Origin: Acidobacteriaceae bacterium
Lineage (GTDB): Bacteria; Acidobacteriota; Terriglobia; Terriglobales; Acidobacteriaceae
DNA length: 37,780 nt
NCBI GenBank assembly: GCA_025355505.1
Contig: JANXZM010000008.1
Coordinates: forward strand, 1 to 37,780
Direction: 5' to 3'
Shown: positions 33,899 through 37,780 of the stretch, piece after piece
Layout of the letters: every line of letters begins with the position of its first letter
How positions within the stretch are numbered: position 1 is the first letter of the stretch
Translations under genes and position numbers: made by a program
The notes under the pieces: model-generated
Told to the model about the DNA's origin: nothing
Database searches by the model: none
The model's input: the letters and a program-made list of their open reading frames with translations, nothing else

Positions 33899-35320
33899 AT
33901 GCTGGAACCGCGGCTGATACTCGTCAACCTCCTCATCAAGCTGGGCGTGGCCGCAGCCGTGTCGAGCGCACTGGTGCGCTCCAAAGAATTCAAAGGCCTG
34001 CTCTTCCGTGAGCAGCGCGAAACCCGGCGCAAGATTTATCTGGCGTTGTGGATGGCGATCCCCATCGCACTCGGCGTCTGGATTCGATGCAGCGTCAAAA
34101 GCTTCCTCGCTGGCGATTTGGCCCTCGAAACCGCGCTGCTGCTGGGCGTGATCGGCGGGCGCTTGTCGGGTGGGCTCGGCGGAGCGCTGATGTCCCTGCC
34201 CGCCCTGTTGCATGGCGAGTGGGCCAGCTTGCCGTTGAATGTGTTTGCCGGAATTGTTGCCGGGCAGTTGCGCCGGCTCGCGCCCGAACAGGAAGATATC
34301 TGGTCGTTCTCACCCTTCATCGACCTCAGCCTCTATCGCTGGATTCGCCGCAATCTCCCGCGGCCGCGCCTGTTCGATTGGCAGATTGCTTTTTTCGTAA
34401 CCATCGTCGGCTTGCGGTTCCTGCAGACCGAAATCTGGCGTTTCTGGCCCAACTCCATCTTCAGCCTCGAAAGCCCGGGCCTGTGGATCAAGGGCGACGG
34501 CGGAACTCTGAACGGATATCTGGTGGAGAGCGCCATCTACCTCGCCCTGGTCATGGTGGTGGGCACGGAACTAAAAATCTTTAACAGCGTCCGCATTCAG
34601 ATCAAGCTCGAAGAACAGGAACGCCTGTTGCTGCAGGCCCGCATGGCGGCGTTGCAGAATCAGATCAACCCACACTTCCTCTTCAATACCCTGAATTCCA
34701 TTTCGTCGCTCGTGCGCTTCGATCCCGATACGGCGCGGGAGATGATCCTCAAGCTCGCTACCATTCTTCGCCGCCTGCTGCACAGTACGGATTCGTTTGT
34801 TCCGCTACGCGAGGAAGTGGAGTTCATCGACAATTATCTGGATATTGAAGTCGTGCGCTTTGGACCGGACAAGCTCAAGGTCGTCAAGGATCTGGATCCG
34901 GCCTCTCTCGAAGCCATGGTTCCCAGCATGCTCTTGCAGCCGCTCGTCGAAAACTGCATCAAGCACGGTCTTTCTCCCAAAGTTGAAGGCGGCCGCATCA
35001 CCCTGCGCAGCCGCCTCATCAAGTCGCGACTGGTGGTTGAAGTAGAGGATGACGGCGTGGGCATGCAGTCGGCCCAGAACTTGCTTCGAGAGCACGGGCA
35101 AGCCCATGGCTTGGGCGGTATGGGGATCGGCATGGCGAACGTCGCGGAGCGCCTGAAGGTACTCTACGGCGATACTGCCAGGATGATGATCGAATGTCCC
35201 GAAGGCGGCGGCACCCTCATCCGGTTGCGCCTGCCCATTCTGCCCAATCCCGAAGAGCTGATGACCACTACGACGACTGCTCCAGCACCTTTCGGTAAAA
35301 GCCTTCGTAAAGCGGAATAA
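33899..35320 (+). CDS. LytS-type membrane sensor histidine kinase
   Basis: 473 aa. The N-terminal half has several membrane helices (LILVNLLIKLGVAAAVSSAL; IYLALWMAIPIALGVW; GLGGALMSLPALLHGEW; YLALVMVVGTELKIF), resembling 5TM-LYT sensors. A linker (QIKLEEQERLLLQARMAALQ) leads to the His_kinase box NQINPHFLFNTLNSISS (His259), then ATPase motifs LLQPLVENCIKHGL, VEDDGVGM and GGMGIGMANVAERL. It probably phosphorylates a LytTR-type regulator, not present in the window. Start ATG 33899 with GGGAAGAA upstream. Its last 53 bases overlap the convergent bshA gene. Confidence 0.85.
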   Translation: MLEPRLILVNLLIKLGVAAAVSSALVRSKEFKGLLFREQRETRRKIYLALWMAIPIALGVWIRCSVKSFLAGDLALETALLLGVIGGRLSGGLGGALMSLPALLHGEWASLPLNVFAGIVAGQLRRLAPEQEDIWSFSPFIDLSLYRWIRRNLPRPRLFDWQIAFFVTIVGLRFLQTEIWRFWPNSIFSLESPGLWIKGDGGTLNGYLVESAIYLALVMVVGTELKIFNSVRIQIKLEEQERLLLQARMAALQNQINPHFLFNTLNSISSLVRFDPDTAREMILKLATILRRLLHSTDSFVPLREEVEFIDNYLDIEVVRFGPDKLKVVKDLDPASLEAMVPSMLLQPLVENCIKHGLSPKVEGGRITLRSRLIKSRLVVEVEDDGVGMQSAQNLLREHGQAHGLGGMGIGMANVAERLKVLYGDTARMMIECPEGGGTLIRLRLPILPNPEELMTTTTTAPAPFGKSLRKAE

Positions 35321-36410
35321 TCTTGCTCGAACAGAATTTTTCCCGGGCCGCCGCGCGCGCCCGTTTGCCCATCGCCCGCAGCGCGGATTCATCGCTCAGC
35401 AGATCAATGGCGTAACGCGCCATGGTTTCCACGTCGCCGACATCCGCCATAAATCCGGTCACGCCATGCTCGATCACTTCCGGCACTCCTCCCGAGCGGG
35501 TGGCAATCGGGACGACTTCGCAGGCCATTCCCTCCAGTGCCGCCAGTCCAAACGATTCCAGTTCGCTCGGTATTAACATCACGTCTGCGATGGCCAGTTT
35601 TTCCCGAATCTGATCCTGCTTCCCAAGAAAAGATACGTGCTCGTGAATACCTTTCTGCACCGCCAGCCACTCCGCCTGGGATCGATCCGGCCCGTCGCCT
35701 ATCAGTAACAGCTTGGAAGGAATTTTCTTGCGCACGCGATCGAAAATTTCAATCACATCGAGGACGCGTTTCACCGGCCGGAAGTTGGAAAGGTGCACCA
35801 GCAGCCGCTCGTCGTTGGATACATACTCGCCGCGTTTTTCCAGCCATTCCGGTTTGCGCAGATACTCGTCGCAGTTCACAAAGTTTGGGATCACTTCGAT
35901 GTGGTTCTTGATGTCGAAAATACTAATGGTCCGGTTGCGCAAATATTGCGAGATTGCCGTCACCCCGTCGCTTTGCTCGATGGAGTAACGCGTAATCGGT
36001 AGATACGAGCGGTCGAGCCCCACCAGGGTGATGTCGGTGCCGTGCAAGGTCGTAACAAAAGGTAAATGCCGCCGCGGCGGAGTTGCCGCCAGCATCTGCT
36101 TGGCCAGCATCGCGCTCACCGAGTGCGGGATCGCGTAGTGCACGTGCAGCAGATCCAGTTCGTAGAGTTGCGAGACCTCGGCCATGCGCGTCGCCAGCGC
36201 CAGATCGTACGGAGGATATTCAAACAGCGGATAGCGCGTGACCTCGACCTCATGATAGTGAATGTTGGGTTCCGGTCCGGTCAGACGAATGGGCTGCGAA
36301 TACGAAATGAAATGAATTTCGTGGCCGCGGCGCGCCAGCTCAAGCCCCAGTTCGGTGGCCACAACTCCGCTCCCGCCGTACGTTGGATAACAGGTGATGC
36401 CAATCTTCAT
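35268..36410 (-). CDS. bshA: N-acetyl-alpha-D-glucosaminyl L-malate synthase
   Basis: 380 aa, GT4 family retaining glycosyltransferase with GT-B fold. N-terminal MKIGITCYPTYGGSGVVATE, ELGLELARRGHEIHFISYSQ, DLLHVHYAIPHSVSAMLAKQ and TTLHGTDITLVGLD are characteristic of BshA; the C-terminal sugar-nucleotide site has HLSNFRPVKRV and ELESFGLAALEGMACEVVPI (the ExFGLxxLE motif). It joins UDP-GlcNAc and L-malate, the first step of bacillithiol synthesis. bshB and bshC are not in the window. Full family length. Its 3' end overlaps the LytS-type kinase gene tail to tail. Confidence 0.9.
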   Translation of the reverse strand: MKIGITCYPTYGGSGVVATELGLELARRGHEIHFISYSQPIRLTGPEPNIHYHEVEVTRYPLFEYPPYDLALATRMAEVSQLYELDLLHVHYAIPHSVSAMLAKQMLAATPPRRHLPFVTTLHGTDITLVGLDRSYLPITRYSIEQSDGVTAISQYLRNRTISIFDIKNHIEVIPNFVNCDEYLRKPEWLEKRGEYVSNDERLLVHLSNFRPVKRVLDVIEIFDRVRKKIPSKLLLIGDGPDRSQAEWLAVQKGIHEHVSFLGKQDQIREKLAIADVMLIPSELESFGLAALEGMACEVVPIATRSGGVPEVIEHGVTGFMADVGDVETMARYAIDLLSDESALRAMGKRARAAAREKFCSSKIIPLYEGFYRKVLEQSS

Positions 36411-36479
36411 GCGCCCCCCACAATACCATCATTGGATTCGCAGGAATCGCTGAGGATGCGGGGAAAGCCCGCCATACGA

Positions 36480-36532
36480 TGGAGCGACGGGCGTCTCGCC
36501 CGTCCAGCCGGGCGGGGACGCCCGGCTCTCCA
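36480..36532. repeat. Second GGAGCG REP-like palindrome
   Basis: Short ends TGGAG/CTCCA enclose two hairpins: ACGGGCG/CGCCCGT (36487-36503) and GCCGGGCG/CGCCCGGC (36507-36526). Same two-hairpin layout as the element at 32521. It lies in the 161-bp gap between bshA and the exported protein. Confidence 0.6.
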
Positions 36533-36571
36533 CCAGCTAGATTGGATCAGCAGCGGTCGCGGCGCTAATCC

Positions 36572-37177
36572 TTAGCTCGGCTTCTTCGGTGTCAGATCGC
36601 ACGCTTCTCTGATTCGATCCAGATTCAGCCCGCCGGGAGAAAACTCCGCGATCTGCCGGCCGCTCTGAGTTCGCAGTTCCACTTTGAAGACTTGTGCCCC
36701 CATCATGCCGCGAACGCTACCTTTGTCCATTGACAGGAATCGCCCGCGCATCCAGTTCCAGCCTTTAAAGTAGTGAGCCTCGTCAACGCGGACCATCACT
36801 TCCAACTGGGGTTGTCCCCAGAAGCCAGGGCGGTTCGGCCGAGCCAGTCTCACTCCGGGATTGAAGTCTGCCAGCTTTAGCTTTCCCTCACTGCAATACA
36901 AATTGACTCTGGGCTTGTACTCCGGGTCTTCGCGAAAATAATTGTCCGATTGAATCTCAAATCGCACTTTCTTCGCGCCCGTCATCTTGTTGGTGGAGTG
37001 GAACTCCAGCCATTTTCCTCCGGCACTGACCCCGTCCGATTCGTCCTGATAAGGAGTCATGGCGCCACTCTGGGCCAAAGCCAACGCTGCTGCCGCGCCA
37101 ACCAGAAAGAACAAAAGAACCGCTCTCGCCGCCAACCCGGAACCGTTTGCTTTACAAATCCAGCCCAATGCTTTCAA
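36572..37177 (-). CDS. Exported protein of unknown function
   Basis: 201 aa. TTG start at 37177 with SD GGAGG and a five-base spacer (GGAGG-AGATA-TTG). Signal peptide: basic start, AARAVLLFFLVGAAAALALA, cleavage near ALAQS. The mature part is small and strand-rich (KWLEFHSTNKMTGAKKVRFE; FWGQPQLEVMVRVDEAHYFK) and ends with NLDRIREACDLTPKKPS. Not recognised; resembles small periplasmic beta-sandwich proteins in character only. It stands alone, between a repeat element and a tRNA-Leu gene on the other strand. Confidence 0.6.
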   Translation of the reverse strand: MKALGWICKANGSGLAARAVLLFFLVGAAAALALAQSGAMTPYQDESDGVSAGGKWLEFHSTNKMTGAKKVRFEIQSDNYFREDPEYKPRVNLYCSEGKLKLADFNPGVRLARPNRPGFWGQPQLEVMVRVDEAHYFKGWNWMRGRFLSMDKGSVRGMMGAQVFKVELRTQSGRQIAEFSPGGLNLDRIREACDLTPKKPS

Positions 37178-37355
37178 TATCTCCTCCAGACAATCACACC
37201 CCTACATACTATTGAACCCCCAGGCCCGCGAAAAGTTGTATGGAATGTTCGAGGAGTTTCGCGCGCGATTCCTATGCGGAGTTGGGACGATCCCAACCTC
37301 GCCGCGGGCAACTGATGTATTCTCTTCGATAGGTTAGTGGATAAAATAGCTGCCG

Positions 37356-37397
37356 GCCCGGATGGCGAAACTGGCAGACGCACGGGACTTAAAATCC
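37356..37397 (+). tRNA. 5' part of tRNA-Leu(UAA), interrupted
   Basis: Acceptor strand GCCCGGA, D-arm GGCGAAACTGGCAGACGC, and anticodon arm CGGGA-CTTAAAA-TCC with anticodon TAA at 37390-37392 match tRNA-Leu(UAA). After TCC the match ends: expected CG of the stem is TC, and no variable arm, T-loop (TTCGA) or acceptor 3' strand follows. TAAAAT (37342-37347) upstream can serve as its -10 box. An integrase gene starts 131 bases later, so the site is probably an attachment junction of an integrated element. Confidence 0.75.
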
Positions 37398-37446
37398 TCA
37401 ACAGCCAGTCACATGTTAGTGTATGTATCTGTAAACAAGAATGTTA

Positions 37447-37475
37447 TTGACATGACTTTGAAGGTGGAATAGCTT
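37447..37475 (+). promoter_or_regulatory. Candidate promoter of integrase gene
   Basis: Perfect TTGACA (37447-37452), 17-base spacer and a weak TAGCTT (37470-37475), in sequence noticeably AT-richer than its surroundings, 53 bases before the integrase ATG. Confidence 0.35.
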
Positions 37476-37528
37476 CACATTCACTACACATTTTCACGTT
37501 CTCGCGCCACTTTGCACGAGGAACGAAG

Positions 37529-37780
37529 ATGACCGAACACCACACGATTCTGGGCGGCACGGTCCACGTCTACAAACGCCCAAACAGCAGTCTCTGGCAG
37601 TGCTCAAGCTATTTCGCGGGCAAAAATCGTCGCTCTAGTACGAAAGAAGAGAGCCTCTCCAAAGCCAAGGAAATCGCCGAGGACTGGTACCTCCAGCTTC
37701 GCGGAAAACTCCGCGGTGGCGAGATCAAGAGCGAAAAGACCTTTCGCGAGGTGTCTGAGCACTACCTGCGCGAGTTCGAC
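37529..37780 (+). CDS. Tyrosine recombinase/integrase, N-terminal part
   Basis: Open at the window end; 84 codons visible. GAGGAACGAAG precedes ATG 37529. The N-terminus (GGTVHVYKRPNSSLWQCSSY; RRSSTKEESLSKAKEIAEDW) is the Arg/Trp-rich arm-type DNA-binding region seen in phage-like integrases, and TFREVSEHYLREFD begins the SAM-like core-binding domain. The catalytic domain lies beyond the window. The position next to a cut tRNA-Leu gene strongly supports site-specific integration of a prophage or genomic island extending to the right. Confidence 0.75.
   Translation, partial: MTEHHTILGGTVHVYKRPNSSLWQCSSYFAGKNRRSSTKEESLSKAKEIAEDWYLQLRGKLRGGEIKSEKTFREVSEHYLREFD

Noticed and set aside
37388-37780. 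Group I intron in tRNA-Leu(UAA), as in cyanobacteria
   Set aside because: Homology to the tRNA continues past the usual intron site to TCC, no 3' exon or intron core is seen, and an integrase gene follows.

Overview
The window looks like a chromosomal segment of a GC-rich soil-type bacterium, most probably an acidobacterium (Acidobacteriota, Terriglobia-like). This is inferred from gene content: a TonB-type receptor with an N-terminal carboxypeptidase-regulatory-like domain, bacillithiol synthesis (bshA), PilZ proteins, a minor-pilin cluster, very large secreted beta-propeller/Ig proteins and many small palindromic extragenic repeats. No rRNA or CRISPR array is present.

Layout. 1-1.4 kb: a small basic coiled protein with its terminator and a frameshifted nickel/cobalt-type (NicO/UreH-like) permease. 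1.7-5.2 kb: a secreted propeller-like protein, a small exported TonB-C-like protein and a zinc-ribbon/NTF2-like protein. 5.3-6.5 kb (minus): a membrane-anchored DUF3179 protein whose frame is interrupted by a single UGA exactly where the family has its conserved cysteine (TY-U-TLC), followed at once by a strong bacterial SECIS-like hairpin with a GGUCU loop. I read this as a candidate new selenoprotein, and it is the most interesting object here. 6.6-10.5 kb (minus): a four-gene type IV minor pilin operon (fimT/pilV/pilW/pilX-like) with a promoter candidate and a clear terminator. 10.6-10.8 kb: a MITE-like inverted-repeat element. 11.1-12.3 kb: a REC-PilZ-PilZ protein. 12.3-14.7 kb (minus): UDP-glucose dehydrogenase plus UDP-glucuronate decarboxylase, which together make UDP-xylose.

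14.9-22.4 kb (plus): a TonB-dependent receptor-like outer membrane protein, a small methyltransferase, a PQQ-propeller/invasin-Ig secreted protein and an unusual GAF-TM-TonB fusion. 22.6-28.3 kb (minus): proC and a 1.5-kaa secreted BNR/Ig protein. 28.6-36.4 kb: a menC-type enolase-superfamily enzyme, an exported protein of unknown function, bactofilin, a methyltransferase-like protein, the SRP RNA gene, an AlaX-type tRNA editing protein, a LytS-type histidine kinase and bshA. 36.6-37.8 kb: an exported protein, then the 5' part of a tRNA-Leu(UAA) gene cut in the anticodon stem, then the start of a tyrosine-integrase gene running off the window. This last part is the left edge of an integrated element.

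Several families of short palindromic repeats lie between genes, and one copy lies inside the BNR/Ig gene. Most starts were set by visible Shine-Dalgarno (SD) sequences and by where the recognisable protein begins. All family assignments come from motif recognition by eye, without database searches.
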